64,000 nt of DNA from Dermacoccus abyssi (GTDB lineage: Bacteria; Actinomycetota; Actinomycetes; Actinomycetales; Dermatophilaceae), in contig NZ_QWLM01000002.1 of the NCBI RefSeq assembly GCF_003515945.1, forward strand, positions 1 to 64,000, read 5' to 3'. Under the pieces are notes generated by a model. The model made no database searches. It saw only the letters and a list, made by a program, of their open reading frames with translations, and was not told the DNA's origin. Both the position numbers and the translations under genes were made by a program. This document shows, in pieces, positions 8,402 to 15,973 of this stretch (position 1 is the stretch's first letter; each line of letters starts with the position of its first letter).

Positions 8402-8402
8402 G
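7464..8402 (+). CDS. IS3-family transposase OrfB (DDE integrase)
   Basis: A 312-residue rve-type integrase. An HTH_21-type segment (RIRAVHAEDNTQGAPRITAEL) precedes the catalytic core. The DDE residues appear as YVGDITYLPL, FHSDHGSVY and NALAESFNATSKRE. The GTG start overlaps the OrfA stop. The stop codon TAG straddles the right end of the element, its last base being the first base of the target duplication. The frame is intact. Confidence 0.92.
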   Translation: MSRFQFVADNSATFEVKRLCELVEIERSSYYAWLKAAPAREARAADDAALAERIRAVHAEDNTQGAPRITAELNAQLGDSAAAGERVNHKRVARVMRFEGIRGYMKKRRVRTTIPEPSGQKYPDLLKRDFTAERPNERYVGDITYLPLADGTNLYLATVIDCYSRRLAGWAIADHMRTELVEDALKAAAATRGSLKGAVFHSDHGSVYCSKAYATLCRKLGVTQSMGAVGSSADNALAESFNATSKREVLQDAACWSDELTCRRQVFRWLVRYNTKRRHSWCRYTSPVAFETGYTATLRPAASSHPVSKIRG

Positions 8403-8406
8403 GGCC
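8402..8406. repeat. target-site duplication GGGCC, right copy
   Basis: Partner of 7027-7031; it immediately follows the right inverted repeat of the IS3-family element. Confidence 0.8.
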
Positions 8407-8928
8407 CGACGTCAACGACCTGAGCGGTGATGTCTCGGTGGTGTCACGTACGTGCACCGGGAGGTTCAGTGCGGCGGCGAATGCACTCATGAGGGTCTTG
8501 GGCGTAGCCCCGGGGGGTGTCGACAGGTAGAGGGTCGGTGCGAAGTCCGTGCCGGCACGGCCCGTCTTCTTTCGCTCGGTGATTTCGTGGAGCTTGCCGA
8601 GATGGAGGGCTGCGGTGCTCTTGCCCAGGCGCTGGGCTCCCGAGACCGCCATGCTCTGGCGGGGCCCGAACTGGGGGCCGTGCGCGCCGAGCCGATGAAC
8701 CCTGAATTGACGTTCAAGGCGATCCAAGTCGGGCGTGAGGAGCACGTCGTGGCTGTTGATAGCGGCGGCGCGACGCTCAAGGTAACGCTCAGCTTCTTCG
8801 TGTGTAAGCCGTTCAACTTGCTCTGGACTAAGGGCGTCGACGATCACCGGCTCATATGCCATGAAGCGTCGCCATTGGTCGAGTGTGATTGGTGCGCTAG
8901 TCAGTTGGATGTCGCTCATGGTGGCTCC

Positions 8929-10974
8929 TCAGTACTCGGCGCGGCGCACTCGTTCGCGTTGCTTCGTCTGGTCCTCGGCGTCAGGCTCTTCTTCCGGTGT
9001 GGGGGCGCTAGCGTCGCCATTCCGGGGGACAGGTGTCCGCGCCTCAGGTGCGAGGGCTACCTCCGGAACGTTCGGCTGGCTGTTCCGTCGCCTGGCCTTA
9101 CGTTCCGTCGCTGTCGATAGGTTCAGTCCGGACTGAATGCGCATGATGTGGTCGAGTACAAGGTTTGACGGTGCTTCTTGGCCCCGGGATGCTTCCTTCG
9201 CGAGTCTGACAGCCACCTTGGCCACGCTCTCCGAGAACGCTGGGACGGCGTCGGTGTGCAAGATCCACGGCACCTCAATCCACTGCTCGCCAGACGGCTT
9301 GCGGTGGTCACGCAAGAAGATGACGTTCATGCGAGAAGGGTCGTAGCGCACCTCCCACTTGTCGGTGTTCGACAATCCGGATGGTTGTTTGCGGTAGGGG
9401 TTGAGGGCAGGGGAGTTGTACGACATCGCGTCCAGATTAATTCCGGAGTGCTGGACGGTTCGCATTTTCATCGGGAGCATACTGATGTAGTCGTCGCGGG
9501 TGAGAGCCCTCGTGGCTGTCGGCGCGACCCCCGACAGTGCCGTGTACATCTGATTGGGTGTCAGCGCCCGCTTGGGAACGGCGGGGTGTCGCAGGCGGTC
9601 CTTCGGTTGGTTCTGCCAGACGGTGACGAGCCACTGGTCGAGAAGTGATTGAACCTCGTGGAGAGCCCATCGGGCCCTTCGTTCGACGTCGCGGCCACGG
9701 TTGGCGACATCTCGACCGGTGTATCCGTTGAGGTACTGCGTGAACTGCTCCTCGACTGCTCGCATGAACCGTTCGATGTGTGGCTTATCTGTGGGCGTGC
9801 CCGGAGAGGCTAGCGTTAGACCGATTTCGAGGCGTTCGCATGCGTTCCTGAAAACCTCACTCATGTAGTTCTTTCCCCGGTCGATCGTGATCGTTTCGGG
9901 GTAGATGAGGGGGCGGGCGGCGATCCCCGCTCTCAGTTCGGGGTCGGGAACCATCATTTCGACGGGCAGGGTGGATCGCGCGAGAGAGAGGGCGTCGTCC
10001 CATCCGGGCTGCATGGGAAGTGGGGTCAGAGAGCGCGCCAACAATTGAGTACCGAGTTCCACTCCCTTCGTTCCCTCGGGCACGAGGATGGCGCCGCAAA
10101 TGGTCCCGGTGGCTACGTCGATCATTGCGGACAGCTCTGGGCGCCCGGTGCTTCCGTCTGGGTACACGATGGCGAGGTCGAGTGGGGTCGAGTCGATTTC
10201 AACGAGTTGGCCTGGGAGCGTGGCCCGGCGCCTGCTGAAGGGCTGGTTCGGCCGGTTGGCGCGGGTTCGTCTGGTCGTGGCGTTGCCAAATGGGTGCAGG
10301 TCACCTTCCACTTGGGACAGGAGGCGGTAGAGGGTCGCGTCGGAAGGAACCGTGATGCCCTCAAGCCGGGCCTGGTACTTCAGATGATCCAATGCGCGTT
10401 TACGGGTTCCGGTAGACGTCTCCGTTTGGTCGGCGACGTACGCGTGTAGCAGCGTCATGATGCGCGGATCTTGTCGGAGACCGGGCCGCTTGTCGCGCAA
10501 CTTGCGCTTGTCGACGAGGGCGGCCACGCCATCGCGTTCATATGCCTTCACGTATTGCCGAAGTTGCCGCTCCTTTAGGGGTCGTGCCGTTGAGGCGAGC
10601 TCGGCTACTTTGGCTTCAATGCGGCGGTGGCGGGGGACGTCGTCGGCGTAGGCCGGATTCGGGATAGTCTCCTGGGGGGTGTCGTCGATGGGTGGCACAC
10701 CGCGGATGATTTCCACGATGTGCCTCTGGAGCCAGCGGGCATCCTCTGCGACCTGCTGGGGGACGTTCTCCAAAAAGCGCACATCGTCGAGGGTTGGCAA
10801 GCGGTCCGGGGTCTCTGGCTGGAAGGAGTCATCGGCGAGTAGCTCGGTGAGCGCGACGTGGCGGATGCGCCCACTCGCTTGGCTTTTCAACGCGGCTCTC
10901 GGGCCATCCACGCCGACGACCTGCCAGGCCTGGGCGTCGAAGAGAATGAAGTCGTACAACCTGACAGATTTCAT
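8929..10974 (-). CDS. tniA: TniA/TnsB-type DDE transposase
   Basis: A 681-residue retroviral-integrase-like transposase of the Tn7/Tn5053/Mu group, which would catalyse strand transfer at the transposon ends. The N-terminal 230 residues hold DNA-binding helical segments. The catalytic core has D in LVEIDSTPLDLAI (about residue 262), D in TITIDRGKNYMS (about 363) and E in PTDKPHIERFM (about 400). A Mu-transposase C-terminal beta-barrel follows (about 470-560), then an acidic tail that typically contacts the TniB ATPase. The frame is complete. The start overlaps the tnsA stop (ATGA) and tniB follows after 9 nt, giving one operon. With tniB and tniQ broken, autonomous transposition is unlikely. 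Confidence 0.93.
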   Translation of the reverse strand: MKSVRLYDFILFDAQAWQVVGVDGPRAALKSQASGRIRHVALTELLADDSFQPETPDRLPTLDDVRFLENVPQQVAEDARWLQRHIVEIIRGVPPIDDTPQETIPNPAYADDVPRHRRIEAKVAELASTARPLKERQLRQYVKAYERDGVAALVDKRKLRDKRPGLRQDPRIMTLLHAYVADQTETSTGTRKRALDHLKYQARLEGITVPSDATLYRLLSQVEGDLHPFGNATTRRTRANRPNQPFSRRRATLPGQLVEIDSTPLDLAIVYPDGSTGRPELSAMIDVATGTICGAILVPEGTKGVELGTQLLARSLTPLPMQPGWDDALSLARSTLPVEMMVPDPELRAGIAARPLIYPETITIDRGKNYMSEVFRNACERLEIGLTLASPGTPTDKPHIERFMRAVEEQFTQYLNGYTGRDVANRGRDVERRARWALHEVQSLLDQWLVTVWQNQPKDRLRHPAVPKRALTPNQMYTALSGVAPTATRALTRDDYISMLPMKMRTVQHSGINLDAMSYNSPALNPYRKQPSGLSNTDKWEVRYDPSRMNVIFLRDHRKPSGEQWIEVPWILHTDAVPAFSESVAKVAVRLAKEASRGQEAPSNLVLDHIMRIQSGLNLSTATERKARRRNSQPNVPEVALAPEARTPVPRNGDASAPTPEEEPDAEDQTKQRERVRRAEY

Positions 10975-11723
10975 GGGTTCTGCGCCGTGACTATGGTGCT
11001 GCTGCGTAGCGGCTGCTCGAGGTCAAACGTAAGCTGCTGGTGCCACATCATGTTGTAGAGGTGCATGCGCGCTTCGTGTTCGGGTAGCGCGGCCTCCCGC
11101 ATCAGACGCCTCATCCCGAGGTTGAATGACGCGCCACCGTCGAACGCCGTTAGCGCTGCGTCACGCACTGGGGGAGTGGGAATGAAGCGCGTGCGCCGGT
11201 AGGTGCACAGGTGTTCCATGTTGAATGCCCGCTGGGGTTCCCAACCTGAGAACACCTCGTACTGCCATCCAACGGTTTCGCAGGCTGTGCGGGTGAGGGC
11301 GAACTGATCTGCGGCAGCTTCAGTGTGATCGGCGGACTTGACGTCAACGACGAGACCGTCACCGTTATCGAGTCGGCAGAAGAAGTCTGGGACGTGGTCA
11401 CGTCGTCCGGGCGTTCCTCGCGGCCAGGAGAAGATGAGCGGCTGCCATGAGTACGCGACCACCTCCCGGCGGAAGTCAGCCTCGACCGCGAACCTCTTCT
11501 CGAGCCCTGATTCGTGGTGAACGAGGCACCCCAGCGTCGCGGACCAATAATCGCCCTCAAATGAGCGCTTCTGCTTGTACGAGATGACTTCCCGTATGGG
11601 ACGAGCGTGCTCAACGGCCACCCTGGCTAAATCGGGCCCGAGGGGAGTTACGAGTCGCTCACCGTCCGCTGTGCGGATCATGCACATCGTCTCGTCACTG
11701 GCGGCTACGAAGGTCTTACCCAT
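10971..11723 (-). CDS. tnsA: TnsA-like transposase endonuclease subunit
   Basis: About 250 residues. TnsA nicks the 5' ends of the transposon so that, with TnsB, the element moves by cut-and-paste. The PD-(D/E)XK core is visible: KRFAVEADFRREVVAYSWQP, then DHVPDFFCRLDNG (catalytic D about residue 112) and GLVVDVKSAD (D and K about 126-128). The ATG at 11723 has GAGGG just upstream; an ATG at 11765 in the same frame is a weaker alternative. It is the first gene of the module, with its stop overlapping tniA (ATGA). As in Tn7, it lies nearest the presumed right transposon end. Confidence 0.85.
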   Translation of the reverse strand: MGKTFVAASDETMCMIRTADGERLVTPLGPDLARVAVEHARPIREVISYKQKRSFEGDYWSATLGCLVHHESGLEKRFAVEADFRREVVAYSWQPLIFSWPRGTPGRRDHVPDFFCRLDNGDGLVVDVKSADHTEAAADQFALTRTACETVGWQYEVFSGWEPQRAFNMEHLCTYRRTRFIPTPPVRDAALTAFDGGASFNLGMRRLMREAALPEHEARMHLYNMMWHQQLTFDLEQPLRSSTIVTAQNP

Positions 11724-11768
11724 GGTCCCTCGATCTAGTGGCGATGAATCGTGAGAGTGAACCATCAA

Positions 11769-11901
11769 AAGGTAACAGGAGAAGTTGAGTGAGAAAATGG
11801 CAGTCTTTTATGAGCGACAACAACAGAGCCTCGGGTGGAAGAGGGCTTCCTCAACTCAACTTTACATAATGTATATTATCGGCAACTGACGGGAGCGTCG
11901 T
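11769..11901. other. probable right end of the Tn7-like element
   Basis: AT-rich non-coding DNA upstream of tnsA. AAGTTGAGT (near 11785) recurs in inverted form as ACTCAACTTTACA (11854-11866); the latter ends in ACA, the usual terminus of such elements, so the boundary may be near 11,866. The rest of the right-hand sequence, ATAATGTATATTAT, is AT-rich and probably includes the tnsA promoter or a chromosomal terminator region. The left end is not identifiable, so neither end nor a target duplication is proven. Confidence 0.35.
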
Positions 11902-11948
11902 AAGGGGCTGACGACGCGTGCTTGCGCACCTGCTTCGTCAGCCCCCTT
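11902..11948. terminator. hairpin terminator of the Gre-like gene
   Basis: AAGGGGCTGACGA (11902-11914) pairs with TCGTCAGCCCCCTT (11935-11948), with a smaller GC-rich stem in the loop. It lies 10 nt beyond the stop of the minus-strand Gre-like gene and marks the island/chromosome border. Confidence 0.7.
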
Positions 11949-11958
11949 CTGCGTGGCG

Positions 11959-12417
11959 TTACTGCACCGACGTGATCGACTGCGTCGTGCCGTTCAGATC
12001 GAACGTGTCGCCTGCGCGCTTGCCGCTGATGCCGTCGTAGATCGGTGCGTCCGTCGAGATGCCCGAGAAGCTACGGCCTTGTGATTCGAACTCGCTCACG
12101 GCGACGCCCACCAGGTAGACCTCGTCGCCGAAGCTCACCACGGCGCCTGGCTCGACAGTCTCCTTTGCGGACACGTCGAGGTTCTCGGCCGTCGTGATCA
12201 GCTCCTGCTGGCGGTCGTCGGTCTCCTGGTACATCGCGTGCAGGTCGCCGGCTTCGTCCTCGTGCGAGATATCGTCGACGTCGACCTCGTCGGTCTCCGT
12301 GGCCTGCGCCTCGTGGCTCTCCAACGCGACGGCTTCGCTGTTCGCTTCCGCCTGTTCCTTGAGGTGCTTGACGAGATCCGCCTTCAGCGTTTCCTTGTCG
12401 ATGTCCTGAGTGCTCAT
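11959..12417 (-). CDS. GreA/GreB-like C-terminal domain protein
   Basis: A 152-residue acidic protein. Residues 1-85 form a Glu/Asp-rich helical region, probably coiled coil (EDEAGDLHAMYQETDDRQQELI). The C-terminal 65 residues (VEPGAVVSFGDEVYLVGVA through APIYDGISGKRAGDTFDLNG) resemble the FKBP-like domain of the transcript-cleavage factors GreA/GreB, where SPxGxALLGKKxGD is typical. A Gre-family regulator of RNA polymerase is therefore plausible, but the similarity is weak by eye. TAGGTT lies 6 nt before the ATG, so the message is probably leaderless. It is the first chromosomal gene right of the island. Confidence 0.6.
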   Translation of the reverse strand: MSTQDIDKETLKADLVKHLKEQAEANSEAVALESHEAQATETDEVDVDDISHEDEAGDLHAMYQETDDRQQELITTAENLDVSAKETVEPGAVVSFGDEVYLVGVAVSEFESQGRSFSGISTDAPIYDGISGKRAGDTFDLNGTTQSITSVQ

Positions 12418-12493
12418 GGAGCCAACCTACGCCCCAACCCGGGCGGCGTGACTCCCCTAAAATTGAATAGACGATCGAGATAGTTGCCGACGG

Positions 12494-13198
12494 TCAGCGC
12501 CGCCGGCTGAGCACCTTGTCCAGCCCGGTGTAGAGCGCTGCCAGAGCGAGGCCGAACGCCAGAATCGCGCACAACGCCACCGCCACCGAGGCGTATCCGT
12601 TCGTCGACACGTTGACGAAGGGATAGGGGTACGCCTCGATGAACGCGCCGCGAACGAGCATGTAGACCACCCACACGACCGGCACGACGAGGAACAGGCT
12701 GAACGTCCGGCGGTCGAAGGCACGCCGTGGCCCGACGACGAGCCACGCGAGCACCGACAGCACCGGAACCGCCTGATGCTCGAGGAAGTTCGTGACAACA
12801 GCGACGCCGGTCGGATTCGCGTCCGGCGCGAGAACGACCTGGTAGACGATCGCGGTCACGGTGATCATGACGAGCGCGTCGAGCAGGAGCACGCGAGCCA
12901 GGCGCGAGAAGCGGTCCCCGGTCGGTCTGTCCCCCGACGTCGCGGTGGCTCGCCCTACCTGCAACGCGAGCAGCGTGAACGCGAGGGCCACGACGACGTT
13001 CGACCACACCGTGAAGTAGCTCAGGGTGTCGACCACGCGCGGCAGAGCGCCGGCCGCACCTGTCGGGTTGTTCCCGTAGGCGTGTGCTGCGATTTCTGCG
13101 TGCGAGTAGTTGTCGGTTGCGGACAACGTCACGTCGAGTGCCACCCCGAACCAGGCCAGCGCAGCCACGAACCCCCACACGCGTCGAGCCGATCTCAT
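12494..13198 (-). CDS. Pr6Pr family membrane protein
   Basis: A 234-residue integral membrane protein with six hydrophobic segments. The family hallmark DTLSYFTVWSNVVVALAFTLLA (about residues 58-80) and TNFLEHQAVPVLSVLAWLVVGPRR (about 136-160) match Pr6Pr/FAR-17a-like proteins of actinobacteria, whose biochemical role is not established. A strong purine-rich ribosome binding site (GGGAGAGGTGG) precedes the ATG. It is monocistronic. Confidence 0.8.
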   Translation of the reverse strand: MRSARRVWGFVAALAWFGVALDVTLSATDNYSHAEIAAHAYGNNPTGAAGALPRVVDTLSYFTVWSNVVVALAFTLLALQVGRATATSGDRPTGDRFSRLARVLLLDALVMITVTAIVYQVVLAPDANPTGVAVVTNFLEHQAVPVLSVLAWLVVGPRRAFDRRTFSLFLVVPVVWVVYMLVRGAFIEAYPYPFVNVSTNGYASVAVALCAILAFGLALAALYTGLDKVLSRRR

Positions 13199-13349
13199 GT
13201 GCTGCCACCTCTCCCCCGCCGGATCACGGGCGTGACGACAGGAACCCCGACACTAATCCTCGGTTGCCCGGCGCCGCAGTCACATCCGCACTCCTGTCCC
13301 GACCTGACGGTGAACCTTCTTCCCGCGACGACGTGCCGCGGAGGCCGAC

Positions 13350-13778
13350 TCAGTCCTGATTGATGAAGCGGACGTTCTCCTGTGCCACTCCCATGAGGTA
13401 GCGGTACAGCCCGGGCAGGTCGAAGTTCTTGGGGAACTCGAACCGGTAGGAGTCGTAGGCAAGGTTGTGGGAACGAAGCCTCGGTGTCGTGACGAAGGTG
13501 ATCGTGATCTCCGAGTCGTCCATCCCGCCGCCGGCGGTCTCGGCGGTCACGTCGACGATCGTGTTGAGGGCAATCGACTTCACTCGCGTCTTCTTGCCCG
13601 TCGCACCCTGGTGGTCGAGCGTGATGATGCGGAGATTCGTGATGCAGAAACCGTCACGCAGCATCCTGAACGCGTTGTGGATCTGCTCACCCGGCAACAG
13701 CCACGGCGCGTACTCCGCCTGTGCTTGCTGCGGGTCCATCTGCTGCATGTTGCCTGCGAGGCCTTGGAAGATTCCCAT
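13350..13778 (-). CDS. PH domain-containing protein (paralogue 1)
   Basis: A 142-residue cytoplasmic protein with a bacterial pleckstrin-homology fold (bPH type): YAPWLLPGEQIHNAFRMLRDGFCITNLRIITLDHQGATGKKTRVKSI, then IVDVTAETAGGGMDDSEITITF. The ATG at 13778 is preferred over the GTG at 13784. A close paralogue lies at 15477-15914, only 1.7 kb away, with the same motifs (WLL, FCLTNLRLIALD, IVDVTARTAG). Bacterial PH-domain proteins of this type form oligomeric rings; their role is unclear. Confidence 0.8.
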   Translation of the reverse strand: MGIFQGLAGNMQQMDPQQAQAEYAPWLLPGEQIHNAFRMLRDGFCITNLRIITLDHQGATGKKTRVKSIALNTIVDVTAETAGGGMDDSEITITFVTTPRLRSHNLAYDSYRFEFPKNFDLPGLYRYLMGVAQENVRFINQD

Positions 13779-13860
13779 AGGCACGAAGGTAGAGAAGCGA
13801 GCCGGGTCGTGATGACAAAATCAGGAAAGTCCGGGCGGTGCCCTCGGTTACCGTCGAACC

Positions 13861-14535
13861 ATGGGCCACCAAGCGACGCGTGAACCCTTCTCGGACGGCA
13901 CCGGCTTTCGGATTCGGCCGCACGTGCCCAATGGCGTGGGTGTGCTCACGGTCGCCGGCTCGAGCGGCCGTCTCGATGACGCCCGTGCGCGCCTCTTCGC
14001 CGCGAAGGGATGCGTTGCGGAGACGATGACGTGGTTCGGCGGACCCGGTCAGAACGCAGGCCCCTACGACATCCCTCTTCGGTTCGGGTCACAAGTCCGC
14101 CGCCCGGATGGTGGAGGTGTTCGGCGGATGAGCGGCGTCGATCTGCCGACGCCGAAGGGGCACTACTCCCATGCCGCCCGCGTCGGCGACCTGCTCTTCC
14201 TGTCGGGTCAACTCCCCCTCGACGAGACAGGCACCCCGCGCACTGACCTGGACCTTGAGGGGCAAGCCGAACTTGTCTTCACCAACCTCGACCGGGTGCT
14301 CGCGGCGGCAGGTGCACCACGCGACGCCTTGGCGCAGGTGCGCGTCTACGTCACCGACGTCGAACTGTGGCCACGCGTTGACGCCATGTACCGCGCGTGG
14401 CTCGGCGACCATCGTCCGGCCCGGTGCGTCGTGCCCGTTCCCGCTCTGCACTGGCACAGCCTTCCCGAGACTGAAGCCGTGGCCCACGTACCGACCGCGG
14501 AGGTGGAGAACGCCGTCAGCCCTGCATCGCCTTGA
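13861..14535 (+). CDS. RidA family protein with N-terminal extension
   Basis: The last 135 residues (from the ATG at 14128) are a RidA/YjgF domain, a trimeric imine/enamine deaminase fold: HYSHAARVGDLLFLSGQLPLDETG, FTNLDRVLAAAGA, and RPARCVVPVPALHW with the substrate-binding Arg. The same frame is open upstream to an ATG at 13861 and adds 89 residues of unknown type (GVGVLTVAGSSGRLDDARARLFAAKG). Both starts have support: TACCGT 6 nt before 13861 suggests a leaderless fused product, while GGAGGTG about 9 nt before 14128 is a good ribosome binding site for a standard RidA. The 3' end overlaps the convergent kinase gene by 20 nt. Confidence 0.75.
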   Translation: MGHQATREPFSDGTGFRIRPHVPNGVGVLTVAGSSGRLDDARARLFAAKGCVAETMTWFGGPGQNAGPYDIPLRFGSQVRRPDGGGVRRMSGVDLPTPKGHYSHAARVGDLLFLSGQLPLDETGTPRTDLDLEGQAELVFTNLDRVLAAAGAPRDALAQVRVYVTDVELWPRVDAMYRAWLGDHRPARCVVPVPALHWHSLPETEAVAHVPTAEVENAVSPASP

Positions 14536-15460
14536 TGATCGACACGGCCTTCGTCAGGTCAGGAGCCGCAGCTCCGGGCCGGAGCGCTGCGTGGGCATCC
14601 CACCACGCGTTGTCGAGGAGCCGCAGGATGCTCCAGGCGCGCGCACGTTCGGGTGCGACGCCCATGGGGTCGCAGGCGTAGTCGACGCGAAAACGCAGGT
14701 GGTTGCGCAGGTTGTACGCTCCGGCAGCCTCGTCCCAGCGGTTCCACAGAAGCGGTGCGACGGCGAGCGCCGGCTCTCCCGCGAGGGGTTTGGGGTCGAT
14801 GGCGACGAACCCGTCCACCGTGCCCGCCCGCCGGGTCTGCATGACGTTGTCGTCGTGGAGGTCGGAGTGCACGAGCGTGGCGTCGATTCGCTCGGACTGC
14901 GGCAGGTCGCGGGCCAGCGCGATGCCCTGCTGCACGAACCGACGCGGCATCGGCGGCGGTGACGACTCGAGGCGCTCCCGGATGCGGGCACACCACGCGC
15001 TCGCTGTGTCGAGTTGTGGCAACGCCGGGTGGGTGAGCCGGGCGTGGATGAGTCCGATCATCTCGCAGGCGTCGAGAGCCGACATCTCGTGAAGGCGCAC
15101 GGCAGGCTCGCAGCGCTCGAGAAGCAAGGCCCACCGCGCGGGATCGGCCGCTCTCATCCGGACGGCGCCCGTGCCCCGCCACGCGCGCAGTGCGAGGTGC
15201 TCGTGACGAGCCTCCGCGTGGGGCCACGTCACCTTCAACGCCGCGCGCTCCTTGCCGACCCTGACCGGGACGACGAGCGCACACTCGCCGAAGGCGGCCG
15301 GGCCGTCGGGCTGTGCCTTCCACGTCGACAGGCACTCGTCGAGCAGACGCGGCAGTGACGCGAGCCACGCGTTGCCGTCGACTCCCCCCTCGGCGTCCGC
15401 CGGGCGTCCCGCGACACGAGCGCGGAAGGCGTCAGGAATGAGATCGGCTCGTGCGGGCAT
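14516..15460 (-). CDS. aminoglycoside 6-phosphotransferase / hydroxyurea kinase family
   Basis: A 314-residue kinase of the APH(6)/hydroxyurea-resistance family. The Brenner motif LVHSDLHDDNVM (catalytic Asp, about residues 197-208) is followed by FVAIDPKPLAGEPALAVAPLLWNR, the characteristic DPKPLxGDPAxDxAPLLWN segment carrying the Mg-binding Asp. Members phosphorylate streptomycin or hydroxyurea, but chromosomal copies often have unknown natural substrates; resistance should not be assumed. TACGCT 6 nt before the ATG suggests a leaderless message. Confidence 0.85.
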   Translation of the reverse strand: MPARADLIPDAFRARVAGRPADAEGGVDGNAWLASLPRLLDECLSTWKAQPDGPAAFGECALVVPVRVGKERAALKVTWPHAEARHEHLALRAWRGTGAVRMRAADPARWALLLERCEPAVRLHEMSALDACEMIGLIHARLTHPALPQLDTASAWCARIRERLESSPPPMPRRFVQQGIALARDLPQSERIDATLVHSDLHDDNVMQTRRAGTVDGFVAIDPKPLAGEPALAVAPLLWNRWDEAAGAYNLRNHLRFRVDYACDPMGVAPERARAWSILRLLDNAWWDAHAALRPGAAAPDLTKAVSIIKAMQG

Positions 15461-15476
15461 CGGTCCAGCGTAGGCG

Positions 15477-15914
15477 TCAGGCGTCGTTGAGCGACGCGTA
15501 GTTGCGCTGCGCGATCGTCATGAGGTGGCGGTACAGCCCCGCAATGTCGAAGCTCTTGTTGAAGGTGAAGGTCATGGTGCTGTACTCCACCGTGTGTGCT
15601 CGCAGCCGGGGCGACGTGATGTAGGTGATCGTGAGATCCGAGTCGTCGATGCCGATGCCTGCCGTCCGAGCAGTCACGTCGACGATCGACGCGAGCGGGA
15701 TGGAACGCGCGTCGACCTTCGGGTTGACCGGCCCCTCCCGGTCGAGGGCGATGAGGCGCAGATTCGTCAGGCAGAACGAGTCGAGAACGAGTTCGAAAGC
15801 GCCCTCGAGGCGCTCGTTCTCGAGCAGCCACGGCCCGTACTGCTCGCGCGCCTTCTCCTCCTTCATGAGCGAGGCGTTGCCGGTGAGTGCGTTGATGAGA
15901 GCCGTGCTCGACAC
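15477..15914 (-). CDS. PH domain-containing protein (paralogue 2)
   Basis: A 145-residue paralogue of the protein at 13350-13778. Conserved elements are YGPWLLENERLEGAFELVLDSFCLTNLRLIALDREG, IVDVTARTAGIGIDDSDLTITYITSPRLRAH and a final GLYRHLMTIAQRNYASLN. The GTG at 15914 is chosen because the longer frame (15956) would leave only 17 bp to the divergent SRPBCC gene and its residues do not align with the paralogue. Function unknown. Confidence 0.75.
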   Translation of the reverse strand: MSSTALINALTGNASLMKEEKAREQYGPWLLENERLEGAFELVLDSFCLTNLRLIALDREGPVNPKVDARSIPLASIVDVTARTAGIGIDDSDLTITYITSPRLRAHTVEYSTMTFTFNKSFDIAGLYRHLMTIAQRNYASLNDA

Positions 15915-15973
15915 GGTAGTCCGGCGGACTGCGCCGTGGCGGGTTCTGCTCCGCATCCGCCTACCCTGTGCGC

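Larger units (their letters stand above)
6466..8919 (-). pseudogene. tniB: TniB AAA+ ATPase, frameshifted and split by IS3
   Basis: TniB (TnsC-like) is the ATPase regulator that bridges transposase and target DNA. The 5' half (8919 downward) contains Walker A SGAQRLGKST near residue 95. The 3' half (ending 6466) contains Walker B SLIIVDEVQNL and the rest of the AAA+ fold. Two lesions separate them. An IS3-family element sits at 7032-8401. Independently, after VRDTTE a single base is missing near 8433-8436: restoring it reads DITAQVVDVGPRLASLSTSL straight through the junction once the element and one GGGCC copy are removed. The start is 10 nt after the tniA stop, with a GAGGAG ribosome binding site. 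Confidence 0.85.

Noticed and set aside
5786-11866. CRISPR-associated transposon
   Set aside because: The TnsA/TniA/TniB/TniQ set raised the idea, but no cas gene, no repeat-spacer array and no crRNA-like repeat occur in the window; the RecB/Cas4-like gene at 44 kb is 32 kb away in a housekeeping context.
14516-15460. Acquired streptomycin resistance gene
   Set aside because: The kinase belongs to the APH(6)/hydroxyurea family but has chromosomal codon use, a leaderless chromosomal-type promoter and core-gene neighbours, so it is more likely an intrinsic gene of unknown substrate.
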